Under the pieces are notes generated by a model that made no database searches, was not told the DNA's origin, and was given only the letters and a program-made list of their open reading frames with translations. DNA of 64,000 nt from Candidatus Formimonas warabiya (lineage in GTDB: Bacteria; Bacillota; Dehalobacteriia; Dehalobacteriales; Dehalobacteriaceae). This document shows positions 1 through 9,078 of this stretch, in pieces. Within the stretch, counting starts at the first letter, position 1; the number at the start of each line of letters is the position of its first letter. The stretch spans positions 310,001 to 374,000 of the forward strand of contig NZ_CP017634.1 of NCBI RefSeq assembly GCF_002777255.1, read 5' to 3'. The translations under genes were made by a program, and so were the position numbers.

Positions 1-162
1 CAAATAGATACTATTGCACAAAATTGTGCGTACTTGCAATAAAGTAAAGTAATATTTATGATTAGATCATAGTACTTTTTGGAGAGTTCCTTTTTATAAG
101 ACTTTCCGAAACCCGTCTAATGTGAGAGTAATCATCTCTCTGAAAAAAGGAGGAACAGGGGA

Positions 163-708
163 ATGAAAGTTTTAGCGATTCAGGGAAGCCCGAGAAAAAA
201 CGGAAATACAGCCGCTCTTTTGAAATGTTATTTACAGGGGCTAGTAAAAAATCATCAAGCAGAGGTCAAAACGATTGAAGTTGCGGAAAAAAACATTCAG
301 TCATGCAAAGGATGTCAAGGGTGCAAAAGCTCTCCCGGAGACTGTGTGATCAAGGACGATATGGCGGAAATATATCCGGGTATTTTAGAGGCGGACGTCT
401 TGGTGCTGGCGTCGCCCATTTACTGGTGGAATATTACGTCCCAAGCCAAGCAGTTTGTTGATCGGTTTTATGCCCTTAATTCCGGTGATAATTTTAAGGG
501 GAAAAAGTTTGTCTTATTAATGACGTATGGCGGTGAAGAACCCAACTCGGGTGCGGAAATCATCAAAAACATGTTTCATGATATCTGTGATTATTTGAAA
601 ATGGATTTTGCCCAGGCATACGGCGTATGTACCGGGGAAGTTTCTGTCCAGGATAATCCTCATGTGCAGGATGATGTTCATAATTTGGGAGCAGCCTTCA
701 AATTATGA
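163..708 (+). CDS. NADPH-dependent FMN reductase / iron-sulfur flavoprotein
   Basis: Flavodoxin-fold oxidoreductase of 181 residues, probably cytoplasmic, moving electrons from reduced pyridine nucleotide or ferredoxin through FMN. The N-terminus carries the FMN phosphate loop (GSPRKNGNT, residues 8-16). A compact cysteine motif follows at C48, C51, C54 and C61 (CX2CX2CX6C), the arrangement that binds a [4Fe-4S] cluster in archaeal-type iron-sulfur flavoproteins. The segment SPIYWWNIT near residue 85 is typical of the FMN-contact loop. The start is supported by AAAGGAGG about 10 bases upstream. The leader holds a short hairpin at 124-140. It is convergent with the next gene only 15 bases away. 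The substrate cannot be told; the fold is certain, the cluster is inferred. Confidence 0.85.
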   Translation: MKVLAIQGSPRKNGNTAALLKCYLQGLVKNHQAEVKTIEVAEKNIQSCKGCQGCKSSPGDCVIKDDMAEIYPGILEADVLVLASPIYWWNITSQAKQFVDRFYALNSGDNFKGKKFVLLMTYGGEEPNSGAEIIKNMFHDICDYLKMDFAQAYGVCTGEVSVQDNPHVQDDVHNLGAAFKL

Positions 709-723
709 AAAAGAAATATTCGG

Positions 724-2115
724 TCAGCTGTTGGCTTTTTCATAGGCCATAGGAATTTTTAATCCTTTGGCGATGGTTTCGTCAAGAGAAAAAAGATCAT
801 CTTTATTAACTTCAGAAATAGATGTTTTGCCTAAAGATTTAATAGCGACCTCTAATTCAGCCTTGCAGGATAAGAAATACTTTGCCAGGGAATCGGCCCC
901 CTTTTTTTTATTAAACTGGCCGGCATCTTTGCCTTTGTACCAAACAACCTGCGTGGGAGGCTCGAAGGGCAAGGACTTTAAAACCTGATCATGGGCCATC
1001 GCAAAGAGAGCCATTGAACCTAAATAACATGCGTCGGCCCCCAGTGCTACTGCTTTTAACACCTCCCCTGGTGTGCGAATTTTACCGCTGGCAATCAGGG
1101 AAACACTTTTATGGAACCCCGTCTTATCTAGCCAGTCCGCCCCTCGTGCCAGGGCAAAAACCGTGGGAACGCCAAAATCGTCTTCCAGAATGGGCGGGCC
1201 GCCATAGGTGGCGGCTTCTGCCCCATCCAGCACGATATAATCGGCCCCCGCATTACAGGCAATTTCCATATCCTGCTCCAGCCATTTTCCTGCCGCCAAT
1301 TTCGTGCCGACCGGTACGCCCCCACTCTTCTCTTGAAGATTCTGAATGAATTTCGGCAAATCGGTAATTTCCTGTACGCGCAACTGCCGGGAATGGGCAA
1401 CGGCATCTTTCCCTTTGGGATACTTAAAATCTTTGCGCAATTTTCGGTCGATATTTTTGGCATGAATGACATGGCCGGCTCCTCCCAGGGCCCCCTGCCC
1501 AAACTGAATTTCGACGGCAGAGCAGTTCTGAAGAATATGGTCAACATCGTTCCAATCCCCCCGGTTATATTGATAAATATAAGTATCTGCCGTCTCTCGT
1601 TCGGAAACTAAGTAGGGACCTTCCCCGGAGCAAATAGCTGTTTTTGCCTTAGATGCTCCCTTGGCTAAGGCCCATTTGGCGTCGGCACTCAGTGCTTCCC
1701 CATAAGCCATGGCTGAAACCATCATAGGAAGACCGATTTTAAAGGGCTTTTTGGCCTTTTTGCCAATGATTACCGAAGTGTCCACCGGTGTTTCAATGGG
1801 GGTGGGCAAATCCTTTAACTGGGCAAAGTTAAACATGAGGCTTTCCAGAGAAGGAAATTTTTTAGGCGAACCTAAGGGTCGATTAATTAACTCTCCTCGC
1901 TGGGCTCTTAAATTGGTTTCCAGAATGACCTGGGGACTGACCCGGGCGGTGGCGGAAATAAGCTCCCAAAGGTTTTCGTCATAAGGATCGGTCATAATTG
2001 TCTTTACAGCGGAATCTAAAGTTCTATTCACGATAAACCGGCTCCCCCATTTTATACCTAAGATTCCCAGTGCTGCTCCTGCGATTCCCATCATGATATT
2101 GTTTTTCATATTCAT
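724..2115 (-). CDS. FMN-binding glutamate synthase-family protein (GltB central-domain-like)
   Basis: Stand-alone FMN-binding (beta/alpha)8 domain related to the synthase half of glutamate synthase, about 463 residues. A short hydrophobic segment near the N-terminus (MMGIAGAALGILGIKWG) suggests a membrane anchor. Family-typical stretches are visible: QFGQGALGGAGHVI, the glycine-rich GAEAATYGGPP phosphate loop and GADACYLGSMALFAMAH. No glutaminase domain is present, so it need not make glutamate; such orphan proteins are common in Clostridia and mostly uncharacterised. I chose ATG at 2115, which has AAGGAT about 10 bases upstream; an in-frame TTG at 2124 lies too close to that site. It is monocistronic between genes 46-55 bases away. 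Confidence 0.8.
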   Translation of the reverse strand: MNMKNNIMMGIAGAALGILGIKWGSRFIVNRTLDSAVKTIMTDPYDENLWELISATARVSPQVILETNLRAQRGELINRPLGSPKKFPSLESLMFNFAQLKDLPTPIETPVDTSVIIGKKAKKPFKIGLPMMVSAMAYGEALSADAKWALAKGASKAKTAICSGEGPYLVSERETADTYIYQYNRGDWNDVDHILQNCSAVEIQFGQGALGGAGHVIHAKNIDRKLRKDFKYPKGKDAVAHSRQLRVQEITDLPKFIQNLQEKSGGVPVGTKLAAGKWLEQDMEIACNAGADYIVLDGAEAATYGGPPILEDDFGVPTVFALARGADWLDKTGFHKSVSLIASGKIRTPGEVLKAVALGADACYLGSMALFAMAHDQVLKSLPFEPPTQVVWYKGKDAGQFNKKKGADSLAKYFLSCKAELEVAIKSLGKTSISEVNKDDLFSLDETIAKGLKIPMAYEKANS

Positions 2116-2169
2116 CCACAACAATCCTTAATCAATCTTTTTTGCTCAAATCGTGGGATAGAAACATTT

Positions 2170-3738
2170 TTAAAAGTTGTCTTTGAGAAGTTTTTCAATC
2201 GTATTCACATCATGATGGATGTTTAACGGCCTGACAGCCGGACCCTCAATGACATTGCCTTCATAGGAAAACCTTGAGCCATGACAGGGGCAATCCCAGG
2301 ATTTTTCCGCGGAATTCCAATTCAGTTCACAGCCCATATGGGTACAAGTGGTATCTACAACATGCAGGGTCCCTTGTTCATCCTTATATGCCCCTGCCCT
2401 TTGGCCATTTGCCTCAATTATTTTTCCCTCGCCCGGTTTGAGAGTTACTTCGGTGGGCAGGGAAGAGATTTTACCATCAATAAGCTGTTCCGCCACATTA
2501 AGATTTTCCACAAGAAAGTTTTTGGCAGACGCTATTATCGTTTGACGGGAGGGGTTATACACGTCCTGCCACGGGTTCTCCCCATGAACGATTAAATCTT
2601 TTATGATCATGGCGGAAACCATGCTATTGGTCATACCCCATTTTCCATATCCGGTCGCAATATACAGGTTAGGAGTGTCTGACGTAAAATGGCCTATATA
2701 AGGCAAATCATCTAAAGTCATACAGTCCTGGGTTGACCAACGATAGGGAATGTCCTCAACGTTAAAGGTTTCATTGGCAAAATCTATCAGGGCCTGATAA
2801 TGTTGGATGGTATCCTTACCCTGGCCGGTTTTGTGGTGCTCTCCTCCTACAATGATTAATTCTCCCCCAGGAAAGGCCTGGTTGCGCAGGGAACGGGCAG
2901 GATTCTCGGCGGTGATATACATACCGCCCGGATATTTTTCTTTGGCTTGAATGGCTACGACATAGGATCGTTCCGAGGATAATCTGGCGAAATAGAGGCC
3001 GTTTTTGTTGTAGCAGGGATAATGGGAAGCAATAATCACCTTTTTGGCGGATACTCTTTTCCCTTGATGGGTGGTCAAAAGATAGTGTTGATCCTTCTCT
3101 TCCATGTCAACAATCCGAGTTTGCTCAAAGATTTGACTGCCTCTATGGGCAACTTCCCGAGCCAGTGCAAGCAAAAATTTTCGGGGATGAAACTGGGCCT
3201 GATGATCAAAACGGACCGCCGCTTTTACAGGAATGGGCAAAGGGATCTCCTCAAGATAACTGGCTTTTATTCCTATTGAGGAGGCAACATTTGCCTCTTC
3301 GCTTATTTTTTTGACATACTTATCCTGCAAGGTATAAACATAGGCAGATTGATGGATGTAATCACATGCAATGTGATTTTCCTGGGCGATTTTTTCAATT
3401 AATTTAATAGCCGATTCGTTTGCATCCGCGTATTGTTGGGCAAATTCTGCGCTAATTTGACTCTTTATTTTGCTGTAGATCAGCCCATGCTGAGAGGTAA
3501 TCTTTGCCGTGGTATGTCCCGTTGTGCCTTGGAGGATGTGGTCGGCCTCCAGAATACATGTTTTGATCCCTTCTTTGATCAGCATATAACCGCATGCGAT
3601 CCCGCTAAAACCGCCGCCGATAATGGCAATATCTACTTTTAAATCCTCATTTAATACGGGATAGCCGGGTTGGGGGGTGGAAGCCATCCAATACGACTGG
3701 GGCGGTTTGGTAAACCTCTTTTGCTCATCCATATTCAT
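2170..3738 (-). CDS. FAD-dependent oxidoreductase with C-terminal Rieske [2Fe-2S] domain
   Basis: 522-residue fusion of a DadA-type FAD oxidoreductase and a Rieske ferredoxin domain. The N-terminal Rossmann motif reads DIAIIGGGFSGIACGYML (about residues 32-50). GYGKWGMTNSM around residue 370 is the second FAD-contact region. The C-terminal 70 residues hold both Rieske boxes, CTHMGC and CPCHGS, with all four metal ligands (two Cys, two His). The overall design matches the Bacillus YhfW group. Substrate unknown; a D-amino acid or other amine is possible. Start ATG is preceded by AGGAGG five bases upstream. A second in-frame ATG lies two codons later. No partner reductase is adjacent. Confidence 0.88.
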   Translation of the reverse strand: MNMDEQKRFTKPPQSYWMASTPQPGYPVLNEDLKVDIAIIGGGFSGIACGYMLIKEGIKTCILEADHILQGTTGHTTAKITSQHGLIYSKIKSQISAEFAQQYADANESAIKLIEKIAQENHIACDYIHQSAYVYTLQDKYVKKISEEANVASSIGIKASYLEEIPLPIPVKAAVRFDHQAQFHPRKFLLALAREVAHRGSQIFEQTRIVDMEEKDQHYLLTTHQGKRVSAKKVIIASHYPCYNKNGLYFARLSSERSYVVAIQAKEKYPGGMYITAENPARSLRNQAFPGGELIIVGGEHHKTGQGKDTIQHYQALIDFANETFNVEDIPYRWSTQDCMTLDDLPYIGHFTSDTPNLYIATGYGKWGMTNSMVSAMIIKDLIVHGENPWQDVYNPSRQTIIASAKNFLVENLNVAEQLIDGKISSLPTEVTLKPGEGKIIEANGQRAGAYKDEQGTLHVVDTTCTHMGCELNWNSAEKSWDCPCHGSRFSYEGNVIEGPAVRPLNIHHDVNTIEKLLKDNF

Positions 3739-4022
3739 GTGTACCTCCTGTGCCTGATATTTCGTATCCTAAGAAATTGACCTGCAAGTATTTGTTTATT
3801 TATCGCCAGGTTTTTATTTTGTGCAGTTGGAAGTATTTTATTTCATTTTGCGGAAAAAAGGCGGAAGATGGTTGAAATATATTCTCCACCGCATCCTAGC
3901 GAAAAGTATTCTTGCGGTTCTAAGGTTTTACCCATGGGAGGCTCAGGGGTACATGAAAAATAGGATGTTATAATTAAACTTAAATGTTATAATAAGGAAA
4001 ATAATGAGCAAGGGGTGATGAG

Positions 4023-4736
4023 ATGATTTGGCAAGAATATGCGAGACAATTGGCAGAAGTATTGGCATTAGACAGCAGTCCTGTAGGAGTAGCATTTAGT
4101 GATACTCCTGCGCAGAACGGAAAAGAAAGCCGGATTATGCCCTGCACCGCTATTTACCAGGCAGCGCGAAAAGGAGCCACTTTCAGCATTTGCGCGGAAA
4201 ATTGCACTTGCCCCGGCGGACTGACCTCATTGGGTTTATCTACTCCTTCTCCGGAAAGGGCTGCTTTAACGAAAAGATTTCTCATTGAAGGAGAAAAGTT
4301 TTGTTCCGGTAATGCATCCTTTTTTCGCATGCGCTCCCTGAGCCAAGGCCAGCCCCCCTATGGTGTCTCAAAATATGTCATCATTGGACCCTTGCAGGTA
4401 TGCGCGTTAAAACCGGATTTAGTCTTATTCTTGTGTAACCCCGGTCAAGCTAGCCGTCTTGTTCTATTATCAACTTTTGAAACCGGAATCCCCCTCAAGG
4501 TGCAATTATCGGGATCTACTTGTTCCGGGGCAATTACCCAACCTCTTTCCACAGGACGCATAAACGTTACCTTTATTGACCCCTCTAGCCGGCATCTTGT
4601 GAAAGGGTTTAAGGAGTCGGACCTGATTTTTAGCGTTCCCTTTTTTACCATTCGAAGCATCGTGGAAAGCATTCCTTTCAGTACAGCCGGTACGGCTCAA
4701 CCAGGCATGGGTTATGAGGATATCCTGCGCGGGTAA
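4023..4736 (+). CDS. DUF169 family protein
   Basis: 237-residue protein of the DUF169 family, which is of unknown biochemical function. The opening LAEVLALDSSPVGVAFSDTP and conserved cysteines (CTAIYQAARKG, CAENCTCPGG) fit the family, which often accompanies redox and corrinoid/Mo genes in anaerobes. The upstream region has two copies of ATGTTATAAT 20 bases apart, either of which could supply a -10 element, and a GGGGTGATGAG ribosome site directly before the start. A second, longer DUF169 protein with a ferredoxin tail lies at 17235, so the family is used twice in this window. Nothing in the immediate neighbourhood explains its role. Confidence 0.75.
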   Translation: MIWQEYARQLAEVLALDSSPVGVAFSDTPAQNGKESRIMPCTAIYQAARKGATFSICAENCTCPGGLTSLGLSTPSPERAALTKRFLIEGEKFCSGNASFFRMRSLSQGQPPYGVSKYVIIGPLQVCALKPDLVLFLCNPGQASRLVLLSTFETGIPLKVQLSGSTCSGAITQPLSTGRINVTFIDPSSRHLVKGFKESDLIFSVPFFTIRSIVESIPFSTAGTAQPGMGYEDILRG

Positions 4737-4763
4737 GATGGAGAAGAAATAATTAAAAATAAG

Positions 4764-4794
4764 TTGCCCGGGAGCCTATGAGAAGGGCGGGCAA
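4764..4794 (+). terminator. Hairpin downstream of the DUF169 gene
   Basis: TTGCCCG pairs with CGGGCAA across a 17-base loop, 27 bases after the stop codon. No long U tract follows, so it may be a transcript-end stabiliser rather than an efficient terminator. Confidence 0.45.
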
Positions 4795-4800
4795 GCTTAC

Positions 4801-4823
4801 AAAAAAACCTCCTAAGAAGGAGG
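4801..4823 (-). terminator. Minus-strand intrinsic terminator without an obvious gene
   Basis: Read on the minus strand, CCTCCT-TCTT-AGGAGG is followed by seven T residues: a textbook intrinsic terminator. The nearest minus-strand gene (patatin-like, ending at 5188) already has its own hairpin at 5075-5111, and 4824-5074 between them is AT-rich with no convincing ORF. It may catch read-through or end an unrecognised small RNA. Confidence 0.6.
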
Positions 4824-5074
4824 AAAAAGAAAGAGAATCTTTTAATGGACTAAGCACATTATAATATGCAAATTAATAAAATACAAGTGAAATACCTATA
4901 AAAAACAAATAAAAAATTTAAAGTATTATACTGATAAAAAGTACGCTGTTGCGATGAAGAATTTTGCCGAAAATACTACTATTTTCGGGAAATCTTTTGG
5001 GCTTGCCCAAGGAAATTTTGTGGTAGAACATGTTTAAGGGTAATAATGTAAGATTGATTGGTATTAGTGCATCT

Positions 5075-5111
5075 GAGAAAAAGGACTGTTTCAAGCGAAG
5101 TCCTTTTTCTC
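5075..5111 (-). terminator. Strong hairpin between convergent genes
   Basis: Perfect 13-bp stem (GAGAAAAAGGACT with its complement) around an 11-base loop. The stem carries A/T runs in both directions, so it can act as a bidirectional terminator between the DUF169 gene and the patatin-like gene. Confidence 0.7.
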
Positions 5112-5187
5112 ATTTCGCAGGGAAAATGATGAGCCGGTTTGAATAGATGGCAGAGGCTTTTTTAAGTTTTTTTGACGCAGATCAGCG

Positions 5188-6054
5188 TTAAGATTGATGC
5201 CATTGTTCGATTAATTCCATGCCCATTTGATATCCATATCTGTAATCCTGTTTCAAAATGGAAAGGTTTGTGGTTAACCTTTTGGTCTGAAAGTTTTCCG
5301 GCGGATTCACTTCAAAAATCCTGATCCCTTTGGGTGGATGACGCATAAAATCTAATGATTTTTGATATATTTTTGGCCGATTCATCACAGTATTGATCAA
5401 CCCCGGATAATTCCTCAAATACACTTTACTTAATAACTGAAAGAAGCTTTTTCTCATTTGGTAGGAATAGGGGCGCGAGCGTATCACCACAATACTTGTT
5501 GCATCCCGTCTATATGCCTCTATCACGGGGATGGGGTCTGCCATCCCTCCATCCGCAAAATCGATACCATCTATTTTCGTAAAATGGCGATAAAAAATGG
5601 GAATGGAGCTGGAAGCTTTCAAAACCTTTTCCAGGGTATTTTTTTCTGGTTTTAAGTAAACTGCTTTACCGGTGTTTACTTCCGTTACGCCAATGTAGTA
5701 TTCCTTCGCTGGTTGAAATATTTTATCTAGATCCAATCTAATTTCTTTTACCGTCAGTTGCCAAAGCCAATCCAAATCAATTAAATGTCCGCCCCGAATA
5801 AACTTTTTCCAACTGATGAAGTCAGGACGGATGGAATAATCGGTGTATACTTTTAAATTTCTCTGGTACATTTCTGCTAAATAGGATGCAATATTCGTTG
5901 CCCCTGCAGAGACCCCGATGAAAAGATCAAAGGGATTAAAGCTTTTCTCCAAAAAAGCGTCCAGTACTCCCGTCGAGAAAATGCCTCTCATGGCCCCCCC
6001 TTCAACTACTAAAGCATGGTGTTTGCCTCTGTTACTTTCCCTTCCCATGTCCAT
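5188..6054 (-). CDS. Patatin-like phospholipase family protein (RssA/YjjU-like)
   Basis: Patatin-fold serine acyl hydrolase of about 288 residues. The oxyanion-hole region is VVEGGAMRGIFSTGVL, the nucleophile elbow is GVSAG with Ser as nucleophile, and the catalytic Asp lies in FADGGMADPIP (DGG). All three elements of the Ser-Asp dyad fold are intact, so it is probably an active lipid acyl hydrolase. No signal peptide is seen, so it should be cytoplasmic. Start is uncertain: TTG 6066, ATG 6054 or ATG 6048 are in frame. GGGTGG lies 4 or 10 bases upstream of the two ATGs; 6054 is used here. Monocistronic. Confidence 0.85.
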   Translation of the reverse strand: MDMGRESNRGKHHALVVEGGAMRGIFSTGVLDAFLEKSFNPFDLFIGVSAGATNIASYLAEMYQRNLKVYTDYSIRPDFISWKKFIRGGHLIDLDWLWQLTVKEIRLDLDKIFQPAKEYYIGVTEVNTGKAVYLKPEKNTLEKVLKASSSIPIFYRHFTKIDGIDFADGGMADPIPVIEAYRRDATSIVVIRSRPYSYQMRKSFFQLLSKVYLRNYPGLINTVMNRPKIYQKSLDFMRHPPKGIRIFEVNPPENFQTKRLTTNLSILKQDYRYGYQMGMELIEQWHQS

Positions 6055-6171
6055 TTGACCACCCAATTAGCAAAATTTTATCCATATGATATTATACAAT
6101 AAATGGTTATAATATCCTACGGAAAAGATACTGAGGAGTCTGACGTTTGGGGGAAAAGAAAAGCCGTATCC

Positions 6172-6690
6172 TTATACCCGATACATGGGAGGGACGATTT
6201 CATACCCTTTTATTTTTCCGTATTCAACAAATTTGTCATAAAGCTTCATCTCTTCAATTAAAAATGACATAAACAATTCTCTGATTGCCGGAGAAGTACT
6301 GTGCACAAAAGCCATGGTGTGCGTAGGAAGAAATGATTGAATTCCTCTGAGAACCCGTCTAAAGATATATCTATCCGAAATCTGCTCTGCATGAGACGTC
6401 GTTTGCGTATGCTTGGGCGGTCTAATTGGCAAAGGGATTCCATATGCGATCATCTCTTTTTCCAAGGTCCCGATATGCCCCACAAGAGTCTTTTTTCCTG
6501 TATTAAGAATGATCTTTAGATCTTCATCCCGAGCAAAAGTGACTAAAGTATCCGTAATATAAATGACATTATATCGTTGCACCAAATGATTCCAGAGATG
6601 AAATACTTCACTGACATTAACATTTCGCTGCTTTTCTTTAGTCGACATGCCTAATTCGCTTATTTTATGGATTTTCCGAAAAATCTTCAT
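6172..6690 (-). CDS. DUF3231 family protein, copy A
   Basis: 172-residue protein of the DUF3231 type (helical, ferritin/CotF-like fold predicted for the family in spore formers). It shares its layout with the next gene: a start rich in KIHKISELG, the segment KEKQRNVNVSEVFHLW, a middle IPLPIRPPK, a conserved SDRYIFRRVLRGIQSF and a C-terminus ending PPMYRV. Start ATG has GAGGGTGGC upstream. The two genes are adjacent and co-oriented with a 57-base gap, so they are probably a tandem duplication. Function unknown; a role at the spore surface is inference from family distribution. Confidence 0.7.
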   Translation of the reverse strand: MKIFRKIHKISELGMSTKEKQRNVNVSEVFHLWNHLVQRYNVIYITDTLVTFARDEDLKIILNTGKKTLVGHIGTLEKEMIAYGIPLPIRPPKHTQTTSHAEQISDRYIFRRVLRGIQSFLPTHTMAFVHSTSPAIRELFMSFLIEEMKLYDKFVEYGKIKGYEIVPPMYRV

Positions 6691-6747
6691 GATGCCACCC
6701 TCAATATTTTTTAAAAATTGCTTTTGGAGGCTTGCGCTAAGCGGAAT

Positions 6748-7269
6748 TTATGGCCGATAAACCGGGGGTTCGTTTAAAAACCCTTTTAACTTGCCATATT
6801 CTACAATTAACTCCTGTAATTCCATAGTTAAAAGCAAATGCTCTTTAAAGGCTTTTCTCACTTTAGGGGAGGTACTATTCATAAAACCGCTGGAAAGAAT
6901 AGGAAAGAAGGATTGAATTCCTTCAAATATGCTTATATAGATGTACCTGTCCGAATAACCTTCCCAATTGACGGCCAAATTGCTGCCGGCCGGTGGCTGG
7001 ATCGGAAAAGGGATATTGTAATTCTTCATTAATTTTTCCATCTCATCAATACCTGACCGAAGCACCTTTACTAATTGGCCTGTGATAAATTTTAAATCGA
7101 TATCCTCAATAAAATTTTCCATAATCCCTATGGTCTCCATGATATCTAGCTTGGTTACTAAAATATCCCACACATAGAAGACTTCATTGACATTAATCAA
7201 TCTCTGTTTTTCCCTGGGCGACTTGCCAATTTCCCCGATCTTCTGCAATTTATCCATGATATCTACCAT
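6748..7269 (-). CDS. DUF3231 family protein, copy B
   Basis: 173-residue paralogue of the preceding protein. Matching blocks are KLQKIGEIGKSPREKQRLINVNEVFYVWD, IPFPIQPP, SDRYIYISIFEGIQSFFP and the terminal PPVYRP; the intervening sequence has diverged clearly, so the duplication is old. The start ATG at 7269 has AAGGGGA 8 bases upstream. It is probably the first gene of a two-gene transcript. The C-terminal PPxYR tail is shared by both copies and may be an interaction motif. Function is not known. Confidence 0.7.
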   Translation of the reverse strand: MVDIMDKLQKIGEIGKSPREKQRLINVNEVFYVWDILVTKLDIMETIGIMENFIEDIDLKFITGQLVKVLRSGIDEMEKLMKNYNIPFPIQPPAGSNLAVNWEGYSDRYIYISIFEGIQSFFPILSSGFMNSTSPKVRKAFKEHLLLTMELQELIVEYGKLKGFLNEPPVYRP

Positions 7270-7473
7270 ATTTCAGATCCCCTTTATTTCTTACCTTGTG
7301 ATAATTTGCCCAAGCCTATACGACGTTCGTAAATCAGTCAATCGGCGCCATAAGAAAAATATTTTTTCTCATGGGCAGGAATACACCCCATCAGCCGATT
7401 CTGTTTCGCGGGGATGCAAAAAATAGGGTTGGGGAGGGAGGGGAAGAATATAAAAATGAAATGAAATTGATAG

Positions 7474-7497
7474 GGGCGGGTGAAGCTTCACCCGCCC
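7474..7497 (-). terminator. 24-bp perfect palindrome after the GH18 gene
   Basis: GGGCGGGTGAAG followed immediately by its exact complement, four bases beyond the stop codon of the minus-strand GH18 gene. GC-rich stem with no loop bases of its own. It probably ends that transcript, though the minus-strand U tract is weak. Confidence 0.6.
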
Positions 7498-7501
7498 GTA
7501 A

Positions 7502-8902
7502 CTACCTGATTACAGTTATTTTTTCCTGAATCACCGACCAGATGGCCGGATCTTCCATACCTAAACGCCAAAGAGCTACTCCTCCGAGATCATATTGCCT
7601 GATTAGCTCCAGCTTGCGTTTCAGGCTGAGGGCATTTTCGTACCATACTTCATGACGTTGATTGTTTTGGGGATCAACGTACCTTAATACTCCGGACCGG
7701 CTATTTACATCAAAGGAAGATACTGTACTAAAATCCTCAAAGCGCTCCATGGCTTGCTCATGGGAAAGATAAGCATATTTGCCTGTATCTAGGTTAAAAT
7801 CGAAACCAAATACAGGTTCGGCCAGAATAATTTTGTACGCGGGTATTGTTTTGACCGCGTAATCAACAACCGCATGATTAAATCCCATGGAGGATACAGG
7901 GCCGGGTCCGCTGCCTGGGAAGCCATGCTCGTTGTACATCATCAGCATCACTTGATCGGCCGCCTTGCCGATCGCTTCATAGTCATAGGGGGCCGACCAG
8001 GGATTGGTGATGCTGTCCTGGGATTTCGCCGGCACAGCAACCGTGAAAATGTAGCCCCGGGCTTTTAGTTGTTCTCCTAGTTCCTGGTAAAAGATGGAGA
8101 GACGATCCCGGTCGCTGCTTCTAAGCCCTTCAAAGTCCATGTTTACTCCGTCAAACTGGTAGTACTGAATCAATTGGATAATATTAGAGATACATTTCTG
8201 GCGATTCTCTTCACTGGATAGCATCTGATTGACCAGCTTCGAAGGGAATGACCGCTCCGGATATAAAAAGTTGTGAATCACCGGAATCACGGGTACACCT
8301 TGTGCGTGAGCGGTTGCCACCACTTTGCGCGCCTCTGTTTCATCAAAGGTATCCATGGTTTCCAGTTGCGTAGGGTCATACCGATTTAACCGGAACCAAA
8401 AGGGAGCTAATCGGGACATGCTGTTCATATGAGCCGATGCTGACCAGGCAGAAGATCCTAAATTGGGCTCTTCGTCCGTATAGTAACCGATGATCATTGC
8501 CTCTGGTCGTTGATAACCCAAAGCATTTACTTTCAGGCGTTGCCCGGCATAGATGGTATCGTCGGATAGGTTGTTGATCTGCTCAAGTATGGTAGGGGAC
8601 ACGCCGTACAATTTGCTGATGCGATAGAGACTTTCCCCCTGAACCACAATATGCGTCTGTAATTTCTCAGGGATCACCAGGGCTTGTCCCGTATAAATGG
8701 TGTCACTTTGAAGATGATTGGACTGCAGGAGCTCATCAACCGAGACCTGATATTTGGGGGCAATCCGATAAAGGGTGTCGCCGGGTGCCACAATATGCCT
8801 GTCTAAGGCTGAAGCTGGAACCGGTACGTAAAAAAGACTAGCTAGCACAAAAGACACCAGCAGTATGAGGAAGGAAACCTTCTTGGGCAGGCTTTCGTGC
8901 AA
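7502..8902 (-). CDS. LysM / glycoside hydrolase 18 protein (spore cortex hydrolase-like)
   Basis: 466-residue exported protein. The N-terminus is a signal peptide or anchor (VSFLILLVSFVLASLFYVPVPASA). Two LysM peptidoglycan-binding repeats follow (HIVAPGDTLYRIAPKYQVS and HIVVQGESLYRISKLYGVS, about residues 35-125). The rest is a GH18 catalytic barrel with the signature FDGVNMDFEGL, where the D-x-D-x-E catalytic set is complete. Architecture matches YaaH/SleL-type N-acetylglucosaminidases that digest cortex fragments during germination. Start is TTG at 8902, supported by GGAGG seven bases upstream. Transcribed alone. Confidence 0.88.
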   Translation of the reverse strand: MHESLPKKVSFLILLVSFVLASLFYVPVPASALDRHIVAPGDTLYRIAPKYQVSVDELLQSNHLQSDTIYTGQALVIPEKLQTHIVVQGESLYRISKLYGVSPTILEQINNLSDDTIYAGQRLKVNALGYQRPEAMIIGYYTDEEPNLGSSAWSASAHMNSMSRLAPFWFRLNRYDPTQLETMDTFDETEARKVVATAHAQGVPVIPVIHNFLYPERSFPSKLVNQMLSSEENRQKCISNIIQLIQYYQFDGVNMDFEGLRSSDRDRLSIFYQELGEQLKARGYIFTVAVPAKSQDSITNPWSAPYDYEAIGKAADQVMLMMYNEHGFPGSGPGPVSSMGFNHAVVDYAVKTIPAYKIILAEPVFGFDFNLDTGKYAYLSHEQAMERFEDFSTVSSFDVNSRSGVLRYVDPQNNQRHEVWYENALSLKRKLELIRQYDLGGVALWRLGMEDPAIWSVIQEKITVIR

Positions 8903-9078
8903 CTCTCCACCTCCTTGTTTTTGGCTAGACCACGGTTAACAAAATTATACCTTATCTGCGTGATGAAGACAGTATTGAATAACTGGGTCATTTTCTACTA
9001 TTAGGAATTAAGTGATCAGGAACTCAAAAAGATGGAAAGTTGCCTAAATATAAAGTAGAATAAGAAAAATTTTACAGC

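Noticed and set aside
3963..3993. Duplicated ATGTTATAAT before the DUF169 gene as a tandem promoter or regulator site
   Set aside because: No convincing -35 box at proper spacing for either copy; AT-rich chance similarity is likely.
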